A program made the position numbers and the translations under genes. A stretch of 64,000 nt of DNA. It comes from Rhea pennata (Eukaryota; Chordata; Aves; Rheiformes; Rheidae). The DNA lies in the NCBI RefSeq assembly GCF_028389875.1, contig NC_084667.1, positions 63,714,570 through 63,778,569 on the forward strand, written 5' to 3'. Below are positions 54,601-64,000 of this stretch, in pieces (position 1 is the stretch's first letter; each line of letters opens with the position of its first letter). A model generated the notes under the pieces. That model had not been told where the DNA came from, did no database searches, and saw only the letters and a list, made by a program, of their open reading frames with translations.

Positions 54601-57600
54601 TCACTTTACCTTGCTTTGTCCTGCTAACTTCTGTATCTGTGCTATAAAAGGCTATTTACCCTACATATATAAACTTGCAAGTGAAAGCACTTGCTGTAGT
54701 TTTCTGTTTTGTGTGTGTACAGTATGAGTATTTCAGACAACCTCAGGGAGAGAAAAAGTGTTTCTAAATGTGAAAATGTGATTTTAGGACTATAATAATG
54801 GTTAGGGTACTTTTAGTAGTTGGGATTTTATACTTTTATAATACTTTGATACTGATAAAATTCAAGCTGGCAGTGTTTTTATGGTTAGCTCATTATTACT
54901 TCACGTCATCTGCTTTGAATGACATTTTCTGTCTGTTGTTCTTTAAGGAAAACTTAAAGGTTTATGTTTCACTGGAGCTAAAAGAGGTAGAACCTCCCTG
55001 GAAGCATGGATCTCCCTTTAAAACTCCATTTACTTGAAGCAGTTGGATTTTATGATTTCCTGTTTTTTTACAGTTATTAACTATTTTTTTCTTTTAGGAT
55101 ATTTGAAGTGAGTGAACATCCATCCTTGTTAAATGAGAAACATCAGCTGTATAAACCATTACATCTCCCTTGCATTCCTCAGAAATTAGTCCAATCTGTA
55201 CCGACTATTAGATTCTCTATGCAACGGACAGAAACAGGTACAGTGTGTTTCTAATTATCTTTTTTGTGAGGATTTTGGCTTATCTATGAAGTAAATGAAT
55301 GGAAACCATGATAATAAAGCAGGTTCAACTACTTCTACTGTGCTTTTTGGCACCAGGCTTTCTACAGCAGTTGAATACTTAGCCGTCCTTATATTTTGAA
55401 AATCTTCTGTATCTGATTCCTCTCTCATCTGTGCAGTGAGGAAAGTGATGTATGTGATATGTAGTGTCAGAAAGATTTGAAACCTACCTTTAGCAGCATT
55501 TGTAAATGAATATTTTTTGTAGTAAATTGCTTGATACTTGCATATTCTGAGATACCTCTCTTTACGCTATCTTTTAAGAGGAAAGTTTATAAGCTTTGTT
55601 CACAAATTCTGTTTAACAATGCCATGCTTGGGATACTTAGTACTATTAACAATATTAAGTAGTATTTATTACTCTAGGCGGAGAAGAAAACGAAGAATCT
55701 ATGGAACACTCAGTGGTTGCTAGCAGTTCCTCCAGCCACGCAGAAAATCAGGCACAGGTATGCAGTTCTCCCCTTGGTAAAAACGTAAGATTGTCCAATA
55801 TGTTTTATATGCCTGTTTAAATTTAAAATACATCAAATATATCCAGTGCTATTATATCTTACATAAAACTTGTTAACACTGGAACCAAGGTGCTAAGTCT
55901 TGCCTCCTTTAGTGTCATTTCTAATTCAACTGGAAATTTGTATCTTATTACAAAATGATATATGCTGTTATGAAGTGAGACTGATAGTCTTATTAAATAT
56001 TCTAATATTGGTTCCCTCTCAAAGTTTGGGTGGACAGTTTATCCAAATCATTTTGTATAAAACTTTTTAAAGCTTAGAATAACCTATGTAGATTTACTTG
56101 ATTGTATGTAGCAAATTTTTGGAATTTTAATACAGCACCATAATCTTTCATTACTGAATAATCATCAGTCATCTGCTCCGTAATGAAGGATTTCATAAAG
56201 GACTAAATGTGCAGGATGCTATACAGAAAACTTTATGGTCAACAGCTCAATTCTGAAAATCAGTCAGAAAAAAAAAAAAAAAAAAAAAAGCCCGGCTCAG
56301 AGGAATCAAAACCACTGGCAGCACTGCTGCGTACACTTGAGGAGTCTGCAGCTGCATTTTTTTTTCCTCTCATAAAAACTCCAGCTCCTGTGGCACTTTT
56401 CTGAAAAGTTGAAAGTTCTGCAGCTTAATATCTTAAATACTCTAACACAGCAAAACAATCCAGAAACAAGGTGGAGGAACAACATGCATAGGTATAAAAC
56501 TGCTAATAAAATCTCGTTAACTGCAAGAGCTTTCATAGGCCAATAGATTAGCAAAGTATAAAAGACATACTCAGATAAGGTAAGGCCATAGAAGATAAAG
56601 TATGTTCATTGTTTGCAATAGTTTTTGCTGTCCAAAAGTTTGAGGACGTTTTCATACAAAAACCTTTATTTTTAAGGTACATTTCACTGAATCTATTTTA
56701 ACCCAAATTTTAATGAACAACGTTTTTCAAGTAAAAGCTTACAAGAACCAGTTGTGGTTTTATTAGGAATTTCAAGGACCTGAAAGATGAAGTGGGTCAA
56801 TCACTAAATGATTTAGGATAGAGCCTGTGATAGAAGGAAAAACCTTTATAAGATAAGGCAACATTAAGGGCAAGGGCTAGATTGAGTGGAGCAAGACCAG
56901 AGGAAATATCAGACAATTATGACTGGTGAGTGACTGAAGGAGTTGAACATGATGAGGATGAAGGAAGGGCTGTTGCCAGGGTAATCCAGAGATGAGAATG
57001 GGGAGGTAGGGTAGGACCTAGAATTGCATTCAGGAGAATAGTGGAAAGCAGTAAGTCAAGGTTAAGGGAACTTTAAGAAAGGGTGATGGCAACAAGGAAA
57101 AGAGGATGGAGTCTGAGGAAAAATAAAAGGAATGGAGGAAAGGAGGTTGCTATGGTTCAGAAAAGGAGTGCTATAAGCTACAGGAGCTGAGTGGCAGACA
57201 GATTCTGAATACCCAGCCCTTGTGTCCCCCAACTCAAGTTAAATTCTGTTTGATATGTTTTACCAAAAAAAAAAAAAAAAAAAAAAAAAGTTCCCTGTAA
57301 AATAATGTGTTTCTAATGCTGAGGCATAGATTTCTAGTGCCACTGTGTGCCCTTAAGGCACAAATACATGCTATGTGTGAGAGCTGGGGCTTCTGATCTG
57401 ATGAAAATCTGTAAGGAGGGGAGTGTTTTTATGTCTCCTGCAGTTCTGCACTCCGCCCAGGGGATAGGCTTACTCATGTGCATACCCACTTTGGCCTTTA
57501 GAGATAGAAACGGGCCTGGCTCCGGCCCTTTCTGTGTTGTCAAGCAGGAGCAACCTGACTGCAGTGGTAGAAAACATGACTAAAGTTGGTCTATTACTTA

Positions 57601-60600
57601 ATATTACTAGTAAGACTAAAAAGTTAGTTATTTATCCCTAGCCATTAATGGCGTAAGTGAGACTTTATCAAAAACAGTACAAGTGGTTTTAGGTATTACA
57701 CTATAAAAAGGTTTAGCTGGGGGTAATGCAAAGAAAGACAAAAAACATAGTTATGACACCTCGGCAGAGTTTAAAAGAATGAATTTGAACTGTTTAAGGG
57801 GAAATCAGAGCAATATTGTTGAAGTAAAAATTTCATAAGCTACTTCAGTTGAATTTTTTCCTGTGTTCTAGATGGTTATTGGCAATGCAGGGACTAACAG
57901 TCCACAAATTGCTGAACTTTCATCGATAGCAAGCCTGCAAAACCAAATACAATTCAGGTAACTTTTCTTTAATAAAGTAATTTTCATTATTCAGATTTAA
58001 GATTATGGAAATAATTGCCATTCAGACAAACAGTAGTGTTGTTTTTGTGTTTTAGACTGGTAATTCCTCCAAAGCAGATGACTCCTAATGAACAGTTTGA
58101 GAGTGAAAATACAGTAGTAGGTAAAGTACCACTGACATTTTTGGATAGGATGAGCTGTTATGCTATGCCAGATAAAATAATTATGATAGAGAAAAATACA
58201 GGATTTTAACTTTGGTATTAGGTGGACTACCATTTATATTCCTTTTCTACCTTGATAAGTTAGTTAAACTAGTGGGTATAGCAGGCAGGCAAAGACCCAG
58301 TTTAAATGGGGGTGGAACTGAGCAGTAGCCCACTGATGTGGGATGCATTCTGCGTTGGCTGGTGCTAATGAAAGGAGCCTCCCAGCATCGCTCATAAATT
58401 ACTCTCTAGTCTCATATTGCATGGATAAAATGAAATCCAGTAAGATAGTCTACCCAGAAAAGGAATGAGAAAATGCAAAGAAAAGGGTGATAATAAACTA
58501 AGTAATTTAGAAATCTAGAAGCATCAGAATAAAATTACTAAAAATTAGGGTTAACTTTTGAAACAGAAACAAAACAGAATGGTTACAAATGCACCTGTAA
58601 TTCTGAAATCGCAAGGCACTCAGCTTTAGTTTAAATACATTTTTCTACTTATATTGCCAGTTTAGGTCTGTGTCAAAAATTACAGTCCTTTTTTATACAT
58701 AGGATCCTGATAATACATCCTGAGACACAAGACCTGAGCGCACAGTGCATTAAACATTGTGTAGCCTGAAAATTAGGGAAGAAAGCCTGGTAACATTCTC
58801 ATTTCCCATCTTGGCTTTAGCCAAGATACAGTTTGAGATACACTTCATCAGTCTCATATGAATGTGCTTTTTATATTGTTTTCACATGGTTTCTGTTGAC
58901 TGGTATTAGTACTCTCAGAGAGCAATAGCTAGATTAGAAGAATATAGCAAACAATATGAAGTAACCTAAACATTACTTTAACAATAGTGAATAAGTGGTA
59001 AGAAACTATTATGAAAATGGCCACATAGTGGGTTATTATGAAAACCACAGGCAGAACACTTCCTTATCAATAGCAATGCTAAGTTAGTGAATCTTTTTCA
59101 AGGATTCTTTTCCACAATGTATTTTTTATTTATCCATTTAAAATGTTGTTATGATGCAAGCAGTGCTGATTTCTTTGTATAGCAAACCAAGAGGCCAAAT
59201 GTGATGATAAAGAAGCAGAAGATGAGTCAAAGGATTCTTCATACGTACCTGAAGTAAGTGAACCATTTCTTATGTAATAAAGAGCAGTCAAAGTATCTCG
59301 ACATATTTTAATCTATTGGTAAGATGCAAGTCCCAGGAACTGACAATATGATTCATTGTAAGGCACTCAACAGGTGAGAAGCCAGTTGGTGCTTTCTGAT
59401 TATTAATATAGCACTCATTGCTCTTGATCAAGTCAGTGTTCTGCGACTTTTTATATTCCCTCAACTACTGGGGTTTTAGGACAACTAACCTTATGCACAT
59501 AATATGTTTTTGTATAGAATTGGTAGATATTATTTTCATCAATGTGAGTTAAGATGCAGAGGGACATTTTTCTAAAATGTTTGCATTTGAAACTCCTTCT
59601 CCCACAAACTGAAGTAGACAGGCTTTGTACTTGTTACAGAATCTGTATGGCTGCATTTGCGCTGCTTTTATGAACTGTGCCTGAGTGTGAGTTCAAGCTC
59701 ACAGCACTAATATATTCAAGCCAGTTGTGTGTACACCTTGCACATACAGGTTTATATCAAGATCAAGTTTGAGATACTCCTCATCTTCTGGGTGACTTGT
59801 TACAGACTCATGCCTGCAGGCAGCTGATGGAGAAGAATGTTTTTAAAACAACATTCAGTCTAATGGAAATTGCTCCGTGGAATTGAAGTGTACATTCGCA
59901 TTTAACATTTCTTGAAAGAGAGAAAATATCTCAGTCAACTGAAATAGATTCTATGGTGATGTTCCTTTATTTCAGTAGGGAATATCAAGAGGGTTCCAGT
60001 GTGACTTTAAGCATTATGCCAACCCATAACTTAGAATGAGATCTTTTATTCAAAATCAATATTTTCAGTCACCTCACAAGTTTCTTTATTTTTGGAATGA
60101 AAATTTTCATGTATAGTTTCAATCAGAAGTCCATATTAAATTAGCTAAAATAAGGTTACAGTTGTAACTATGGTGAATACAGAACATTGATCATGTAATT
60201 AAATTCCCTTTATTTTTCATCAGAATGAAAATACCTAACTAACTCTAAAACACATAATGAATATATTTATAGATAAATAGACTACTGATATTTGGAAAAT
60301 TATATCTGCTGTGAATATTATTGTATGTTCCTTTTTAATAGGAGGTACATGCAAGTTTTAAGTCAAGTGAGGATAATCCTGACACTGCAGAAGAAAGTGA
60401 TGAACATTTTCTAACAGCATCTGAAACACCTGTATTTTTAAGAACACTTGACTCAAAGGAAAAGAAAACACAGTTCTCTAAAACACCTCCATTTGACTTG
60501 TATGATTTCAGTTTTTATTTAGATTTTGTGACTAAAATTGTATTGATGTTTATTTTATAAGCATTTACTTTCTTTCTGAAAGATACTATGGAAAGACTTC

Positions 60601-61270
60601 TCTGGAAAGCTCTTCTGAACATACTCAGAATTTTTGTGACTTATATTAGGTAATTTATTAGATTTCGTTCTTAGAGTATCATTTCTGTTTGAAGCTATTT
60701 TGAAAGAAGAGGACTGTACTTAGTAATGTGTGAGATATACGTTCTTTGTAGCTCCTTTACTCAGATTGTTTCCTTCTCCTGCAGTAATATTTTTTTACAC
60801 CAGTTTCTATCCTTAAATTATTTTCTTGGCGTATGAGGAGAAAAGGAAGGGAATTGGTAAAAGCACTTCACTTCTTTACAGAGTAATACTGCTTGTTGTG
60901 TTTTGCAAGAAGCAAGTATTGATGGAAGCTGTAGGAATTTAGGAAAGTGACAAAACAGAAAAAGAAAAAAAGCTGCCTACATTACTTTCTTAAATTATTA
61001 ATGTAGTTTCTTCTTTTGTCATTACAGCATTCATAATTCAGGTTGTGAAGAAGCAACACCAAAATCTCCTGCTTTCTTTTCTCTCTTAAGCTTCTCCCAA
61101 AAGTCACCTGGATTTAATTTGTTTGATTCTTCTGTGTTTGGGGCAGAAAATTCATCTGATGAGGTAAAAATGAGTGCTTAAGAACATTAAATTTCCATAA
61201 AGCAAAACATGCTAAGAAAACAGCATTGACAGTGAATGAGGTTTTTCAGACTTGTTATATTTTTACCAAA

Positions 61271-61304
<34 letters not shown>

Positions 61305-64000
61305 AGCTTGTTTAATTTTACATTTGATATCTTCTGAAAATGCTTTTCTCCTTACCTGGTAATCCTACTAAGATGAGTTCTGATCAAGTATAGATCTTTC
61401 CCACACGGGCAATGGTATGACAGACTCTTGTGCAGATACATAGGGGGACTAGATTCACAAAAAGGTTTCTGGTTAAGTATTGCAATGTAAAACTTAAGGT
61501 ACCCTAGCAGAATTCACAACTCTCATGCCAAGCCCGCCTGTTATTGTGTTGCTGAAGGGGAACAGTTACTTAAGAATATTAGTTTTTTTCCCCACAAAAA
61601 GCAGAACAAAGAGGGAACAAAGAGAGGAGTATCTATCAGGAATTTTGAAAAGCAAATAAGACTTAGCAGCCTTATTTAAATGGAGGATTTAGGTAGCTAA
61701 CTAATTGGAAGAGGGATTTGAATCCAGGTTTTCCTTTTCCTTTGCAGATTCCCTAGCTACAGTGCTATAGAGCTGTTTTTATTTTCCTTGGCCTAACAGA
61801 TAGATAATTGGGTTATTTAGGCACATAAGAGCACAGTTCAGTGGTTAGGTATGGCTTGCTGGCAATATAGATTCAAACTCCGTGATATAAATACGGGATC
61901 TGAATCCAACTATCTCATATTCCTGGGGTGTGCTCAGTTCTTGAAGTAACTAGAGAGAAGTTGGAGGAGGGAAGAAGAATGTCTTTTATTTTGTGTTTGG
62001 CAAGACATGCATAGGTGGTATCTTCTAGCATAAGCTGTATGCAGGGGATCAGTAGGCTAGTGGACAGTTTGTGAATTGTTTAGAAAAGAAATAGGTGCTA
62101 AGTCACCTAATGCTGTCAGAAGCCATGTTATTCTGTGCCTGCTCAGCAGCAGAAATCAAGAGTTTAGCAGCCTCCAGCAGTCACGTGGAACTGTCAGAAG
62201 TTGGACTGGAGTTTTGTATCAATTACAAATCTAGCCATAGGACTATTTCTCAAGAGTGGTTATACTACTGCTCCTTCTGGTATTGTCGGTTCCTACTCAT
62301 GAGGGAGTAGTTCTTTTACTGCTTAGAGGTTTTCACAGAATGAAAATATTTTGATTCTTTTTAGTTTAAAAAACAGCAGAAAGTCAGACCAGATTTTGGT
62401 CAGTTTTTAGACTGATGCATTTTGAAGAGCAGAGGGAGTCTGTTTGCTGAAATATAAGCAAGTATTACGATAAACTTTGTCTTCAAAGTTTACCTTGCAA
62501 CTTTAAGAACTGTAATAAAATTTGTAATGCAGAGTTTATAAAGGATGTGAACATTCACTGGGAAAGCATCTTTTTCACCAATCTCAGAATGAACTTATTG
62601 CATATCAGACTTAGAGGTTATATTTCATGTCTCAATTGCTAAATAAAACAACTGTTACATTTCAGACAGGTGAAAGTTTTTCTGCAGGAAACTTAAATCC
62701 CGTGTCCCCACACAAAGATATTGGTAAGTTTGAAAGTGAAAAGCACTTGTATATACTAGCTCTCTTCTATTTGTGCTTGTATGACTGACAAACTAATGAT
62801 CCTGCTTAACAAGGCAGTCTTGCTTGTCTAAAAGGATATTCAATCATTATATATTGATTTGTGACCTTGTAATTCAGTGATTGTGTACACTTGTATTTTG
62901 ACCAGCATAAATCTTTCCCTGCATATCCTGCCCTTCGCACTTGAAATGTACTAGATGTCATGAAAAAAAGAGGTGTGGGAATGAAAGAAATAGGGATTGT
63001 GTTAGGTATGCTTGCAACAAACTCTAGGAGGAGCTGCAAGAGAAAAGAAAATTTAATAGTATCAGAGTTTTGTAAGCTTTCTCATTCATAAAAGCCTTTT
63101 AATGTAAAAAGATATAGTACTTGGTTGCTACTGCTTATGGCTACCAGTTCAGTGCTAGAAGACTACACCTGTTGGGCTTTTTTAGCCCTCAGCTAAAATG
63201 AAAATAGAGTTTTCCATTTTGTTAGAAAAATCTAAAGGGTAAACTGACTTTCACTGATTTAAACCAGTGGAAGTACACAATATAAAAATAGCGGAAGTGA
63301 GAGAGAGGAGAATCAGACCTAATAAACTATATCTTCCACTCATACTAAGCGAGCCGTGCATGTTTACACATTCAGTGTGAAATCCTGGTTTTATTGATAA
63401 GAAAAGTGATTTTTTGGAGGTGCTACACAGGCAAAACTACTTTATTGAAATGGATAAATAGAAGTTTGTGTGCATACATAACTCTTTTAGAGGAAAGTAG
63501 GTGGATTTTGTGTTACTAGATATAAAACACAAGAGGTATAAATGGCTTTTCTGTCTTTACCTTTACTTTTCAAAATATTTCTGTTGTTTGTCACATTGTA
63601 AGTTGATACCTTTGTATGAATTCTTTCACCTCTAAAGAACAAAGACTTCTGCTGCTTAATACTCAAAATATTTCACACAGTGCATTGCCAATAAGTATTG
63701 TTATAAATAATTTATGTACTTCACACTCCTTTCGACATAGCTTCCTAGAAATACCCTCCTTGAAGCACCATTTGCAATGCATAAATAAACACACAACTCT
63801 AGGCTCAACACGATGTAGGCAGTACAACATTATTACAAAAATATACTATGCTGAATGCAGTATTCTTTCAGTAAGATTTAATCTAATAATTAATTCAATG
63901 TGTATTCCATACAGGAAGCTTATTTGGGAAATCAGAAAACGAAGATGCATTTGCCTTTCCCTTCCACTCAGAATCGTCTTCTCATGCATTTGGAGATGGA
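33626..64000 (+). CDS. SIX6OS1: SIX6OS1 synaptonemal complex central element protein, 17 coding exons, 3' end beyond window
   Basis: SIX6OS1 (human C14orf39, also called the SIX6 opposite-strand transcript 1 protein) is a meiosis-specific structural protein. It binds SYCE1 and helps build the synaptonemal complex central element; its loss blocks synapsis and causes sterility. Seventeen exons joined here give 549 residues with unbroken phase. The protein starts MNDGVLMNLDKLLLEFVF, close to human MNDSLFVSLDRLLLEFVF as I remember it. Residues about 40-75 and 95-222 are Lys/Glu-rich with heptad-like spacing and probably form coiled coils. Residues 225-330 are polar and poorly conserved, and 380-425 are acidic. 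The end is rich in Ser-Pro and Phe-Pro-Phe motifs. Human has about 587 residues, so some 30-40 are missing beyond the right edge. Identification is by exon-by-exon similarity from memory plus the expected head-to-head position beside SIX6. All introns are GT-AG. Confidence 0.95.
34000..34056 (+). CDS. SIX6OS1: SIX6OS1 coding exon 2
   Basis: The acceptor is TTCTTCTTAG|T and the donor ATT|GTAAGT. It encodes residues 17-35 plus one base: VFQLEQSSYAKECLKQQIN. The start, VFQ-EQ, matches the human protein. With exon 1 it forms the N-terminal helix reported to bind SYCE1. Confidence 0.93.
38063..38189 (+). CDS. SIX6OS1: SIX6OS1 coding exon 3
   Basis: The acceptor is TTTATTTCAG|TG and the donor AATAA|GTAAGT. 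It encodes residues 36-77 plus two bases. NEIARLQEKIDNSNDAI has heptad-like spacing, and KESCN lines up with human KDNCR just before the conserved NWKPT. Confidence 0.92.
41334..41396 (+). repeat. Imperfect local duplication
   Basis: Two diverged copies of a GAGGCATCTTGGCATACTTGG-like unit of about 25 bp (second copy GAGGCATCCAGGCATACCTGG) lie about 12 bp apart. Confidence 0.7.
42662..42751 (+). CDS. SIX6OS1: SIX6OS1 coding exon 4
   Basis: The acceptor is TTTTTTCACAG|C and the donor GAGAT|GTATGT. It encodes residues 78-107 plus two bases and opens with the conserved NWKPT. The rest is Glu/Lys-rich (SEYEEYLKKEMKASQEATE) and helix-prone. Confidence 0.93.
46061..46130 (-). mobile_element. CR1 LINE 3'-end fragment
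   Basis: TCATAGAATCATAGAATCAG, then GGTTGGAAGGGACCTCTGGA and a segment ending AGTCCAGCCTCC, is the very common avian CR1 3' terminus in reverse complement, with two copies of the terminal ATTCTATG repeat. Only about 70 bp remain, as is usual for 5'-truncated CR1 copies. It lies in SIX6OS1 intron 4. CR1 is abundant in birds and also found in crocodilians and turtles. Confidence 0.88.
47143..47327 (+). CDS. SIX6OS1: SIX6OS1 coding exon 5
   Basis: This is the longest exon here at 185 bases. The acceptor is TTTTTTATAG|G and the donor GATATTG|GTATTT. It encodes residues 108-169 plus one base. MYQDYIIQYKEILKQHREKY followed by SETP is the best conserved internal block. The whole exon reads as one charged amphipathic helix (EYYRKKKELEEIQNRILQQS). 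Confidence 0.95.
47821..47863 (+). CDS. SIX6OS1: SIX6OS1 coding exon 6 (43-bp exon)
   Basis: This very short exon has acceptor ATTTTTGCAG|AG and donor CAGAT|GTATCC. It encodes EPTSFKSLHDWALQ (170-183) plus two bases and breaks the coiled coil with a Pro/Trp segment that aligns with human VPAPFPSLTKWTLN. Open sequence runs past the donor, so the end is set by the match to human and by phase with the next exon. Confidence 0.88.
48686..48806 (+). CDS. SIX6OS1: SIX6OS1 coding exon 7
   Basis: The acceptor is AACATGAAAG|T, with a weak pyrimidine tract, and the donor is AAAAAG|GTAACT. It encodes residues 184-224: IASLRQKAQEILKHAAVATQ, then a Glu/Lys helix ending in MKINYFKK. This matches human NLRCETQDILKHA and INYLNQ. 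The acceptor is the least typical of the set, but it is the only one that keeps frame and similarity. Confidence 0.87.
49971..50065 (+). CDS. SIX6OS1: SIX6OS1 coding exon 8
   Basis: The acceptor is ACCTTTTCAG|A and the donor AAAAAAG|GTACAT. It encodes residues 225-255 plus two bases. It is polar and poorly conserved, rich in Thr, Glu and Asn. It ends ERPKEVKK, matching human KELKE just before the next exon's RIF. Confidence 0.88.
51097..51135 (+). repeat. 20-bp tandem duplication
   Basis: Two adjacent copies of GAAATATTGTAAAAGACAGA differ by one A in the second. It lies in SIX6OS1 intron 8. Confidence 0.9.
51750..51840 (+). repeat. Left copy of a 91-bp diverged direct duplication
   Basis: It starts ATATTTTAAT and ends AGCATATTCTATAG. 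It aligns without gaps to a segment about 950 bp downstream at about 82% identity (16 mismatches counted by eye). Coordinates are good to a couple of bases. Confidence 0.85.
51862..52191 (+). other. Unrecognised 109-codon reading frame in intron 8
   Basis: An open frame with ATG at 51862 (the frame is open a little further upstream) lies directly after an acceptor-like TTTGCAG and ends with TGA at 52189-52191. The product is very basic and helix-prone (TPEQRQLYEEM; KRSKEKKNYTVNLRELKQ). Entering it from SIX6OS1 exon 8 would be in the wrong phase and meets a stop, so it is not a skipped SIX6OS1 exon. I do not recognise it. It may be a retrocopy remnant or chance. Confidence 0.25.
52700..52790 (+). 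repeat. Right copy of the 91-bp diverged direct duplication
   Basis: Partner of the left copy, in the same orientation. Both copies are followed 22-24 bp later by a pyrimidine-AG resembling a splice acceptor (TTTGCAG and TCTTTCAG). Confidence 0.85.
53704..53977 (+). other. Unrecognised 90-codon reading frame in intron 8
   Basis: Behind an acceptor-like TTTCATGGCAG, an open frame runs from 53,705 to a TAA at 53,975-53,977. It has no ATG near its start. The peptide looks protein-like (VRFYKNIQKVTPGTF; IWQPKVCKSLLDGN) and ends in a basic segment (AREAVRRKRRVSKLSQRSAL). It could be the last exon or retrocopy tail of another gene. I do not recognise the family. Confidence 0.25.
55098..55237 (+). 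CDS. SIX6OS1: SIX6OS1 coding exon 9
   Basis: The acceptor is TTTCTTTTAG|G and the donor ACAG|GTACAG. It encodes residues 256-302 plus one base: RIFEVSEHPSLL, then a segment with LHLPCIPQKLVQSV that parallels human LFLPYESQKLVRP. No helical heptads remain from here on, so this starts the probably unstructured half. Confidence 0.9.
55678..55757 (+). CDS. SIX6OS1: SIX6OS1 coding exon 10
   Basis: The acceptor is ATTACTCTAG|GC and the donor GCACAG|GTATGC. It encodes residues 303-329, opening GGEENEESMEH and then a run of five serines. I see little similarity to human here; support comes from splice sites and exact phase on both sides. Confidence 0.82.
56268..56289 (+). repeat. A22 homopolymer in SIX6OS1 intron 10
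   Basis: Twenty-two adenines. A second A run of 25 lies at 57,265-57,289 in the same intron. Confidence 0.88.
57872..57957 (+). CDS. SIX6OS1: SIX6OS1 coding exon 11
   Basis: The acceptor is TGTGTTCTAG|A and the donor TTCAG|GTAACT. It encodes residues 330-357 plus two bases (MVIGNAGTNSPQIAELSSIA and on). Similarity to human is weak; phase and splice sites support it, and the following exon is well matched. Confidence 0.84.
58056..58120 (+). CDS. SIX6OS1: SIX6OS1 coding exon 12
   Basis: It follows a 98-bp intron, with acceptor TGTTTTAG|A and donor GTAG|GTAAAG. It encodes residues 358-379 plus one base, RLVIPPKQMTPNEQFESENT, comparable to human VRLLTPQKQSNSNQWSEKGD. Confidence 0.88.
59183..59253 (+). 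CDS. SIX6OS1: SIX6OS1 coding exon 13
   Basis: The acceptor is TTTGTATAG|CA and the donor CCTGAA|GTAAGT. It encodes residues 380-403. It is strongly acidic (CDDKEAEDESKD) and ends in phase 0. Confidence 0.86.
60342..60499 (+). CDS. SIX6OS1: SIX6OS1 coding exon 14
   Basis: The acceptor is CTTTTTAATAG|G and the donor GACTT|GTATGA. It encodes residues 404-455 plus two bases. An acidic stretch (SSEDNPDTAEESDEH) leads into the conserved ETPVFLRT, and then KKTQFSKTPPF at 444-454. Both blocks match human (IPIFLRT, KTQFPKSPPF). Confidence 0.93.
61028..61163 (+). CDS. SIX6OS1: SIX6OS1 coding exon 15
   Basis: The acceptor is GTCATTACAG|C and the donor GATGAG|GTAAAA. It encodes residues 456-501. The block KSPGFNLFDSSVF (481-493) is nearly identical to the human sequence and is preceded by Ser-Pro pairs (TPKSPAFF), possible phosphorylation sites. 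Confidence 0.94.
61273..61299 (+). repeat. T27 homopolymer in SIX6OS1 intron 15
   Basis: Twenty-seven consecutive thymines about 110 bp after exon 15. Confidence 0.88.
62666..62723 (+). CDS. SIX6OS1: SIX6OS1 coding exon 16
   Basis: The acceptor is TACATTTCAG|A and the donor GATATTG|GTAAGT. It encodes residues 502-520 plus one base. NLNPVSP matches human NLNPLS, and the conserved pattern continues into the next exon. Confidence 0.92.
63915..64000 (+). CDS. SIX6OS1: SIX6OS1 coding exon 17, cut by the window end
   Basis: The acceptor is TCCATACAG|GA. Residues 521-549 are visible: GSLFGKSENEDAFAFPFHSE, then SSSHAFGDG. This matches human LFGKSEGEDGFTFPF. No donor or stop is reached before the edge, so the exon is partial. 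Confidence 0.94.

Larger units (their letters stand above)
50066..55097 (+). other. SIX6OS1: SIX6OS1 intron 8 (5,032 bp)
   Basis: The longest intron placed. It holds the 20-bp tandem duplication, the pair of 91-bp copies, two charged reading frames and an AT-rich block with inverted TTATTA/TAATAA motifs at about 52,970-53,030. Confidence 0.85.
55758..63914 (+). other. SIX6OS1: SIX6OS1 introns 10 to 16
   Basis: Intron sizes are 2,114, 98, 1,062, 1,088, 528, 1,502 and 1,191 bp, in order, separated by exons 11-16. Apart from homopolymers I see no other feature. All begin GT and end AG. Confidence 0.85.

Overview
This is a vertebrate nuclear genomic window, most likely from a bird. A short truncated CR1 LINE tail at about 46.06 kb is the only interspersed repeat I can name, repeat density is low, and the two recognisable genes are the developmental and meiotic pair that sit next to each other in the amniote SIX6 region. 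There are no bacterial genes, CRISPR arrays, rRNA or tRNA genes that I can support.

Layout. Positions 1 to about 21.9 kb hold no protein gene I can support. This is GC-rich intergenic DNA on the 3' side of SIX6, where the SIX1 side of the cluster is expected. It carries microsatellites, a GC-rich 11-bp minisatellite, long A/T homopolymers and several stretches that look like developmental non-coding elements. From 21,892 to 23,560 on the minus strand lies SIX6, a complete two-exon eye and pituitary homeobox gene of exactly 246 codons inside a large CpG island. From 23.6 to 29.5 kb is upstream regulatory sequence, including one candidate plus-strand exon at 27,918-28,014. A second CpG island at about 29.47-29.96 kb is the best candidate promoter for the next gene. 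At about 29.96 kb the sequence changes abruptly to AT-rich.

From 33,626 to the right edge, on the plus strand, lies SIX6OS1 (C14orf39 in human), a central-element protein of the synaptonemal complex. I could place 17 coding exons with GT/AG boundaries and unbroken reading phase. They give 549 codons, and the gene is cut off by the window end shortly before its expected C-terminus. All introns are plain AT-rich sequence except intron 8, which contains two charged open reading frames of unknown origin and a gapless 91-bp diverged duplication.

How the parts relate. The two genes are divergent, with start codons about 10 kb apart. SIX6 is a transcription factor of retina, hypothalamus and pituitary; SIX6OS1 acts only in meiotic prophase. 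The intervening DNA must therefore serve two unrelated expression programmes. The SIX6OS1 CpG island carries two E2F-type sites, each next to a YY1-like motif, which fits silencing of a meiotic gene in somatic cells. The most useful novel lead is the exon at 27,918-28,014: its splice junction to the first known coding exon keeps an open frame and would add about 32 residues to the N-terminus of SIX6OS1.
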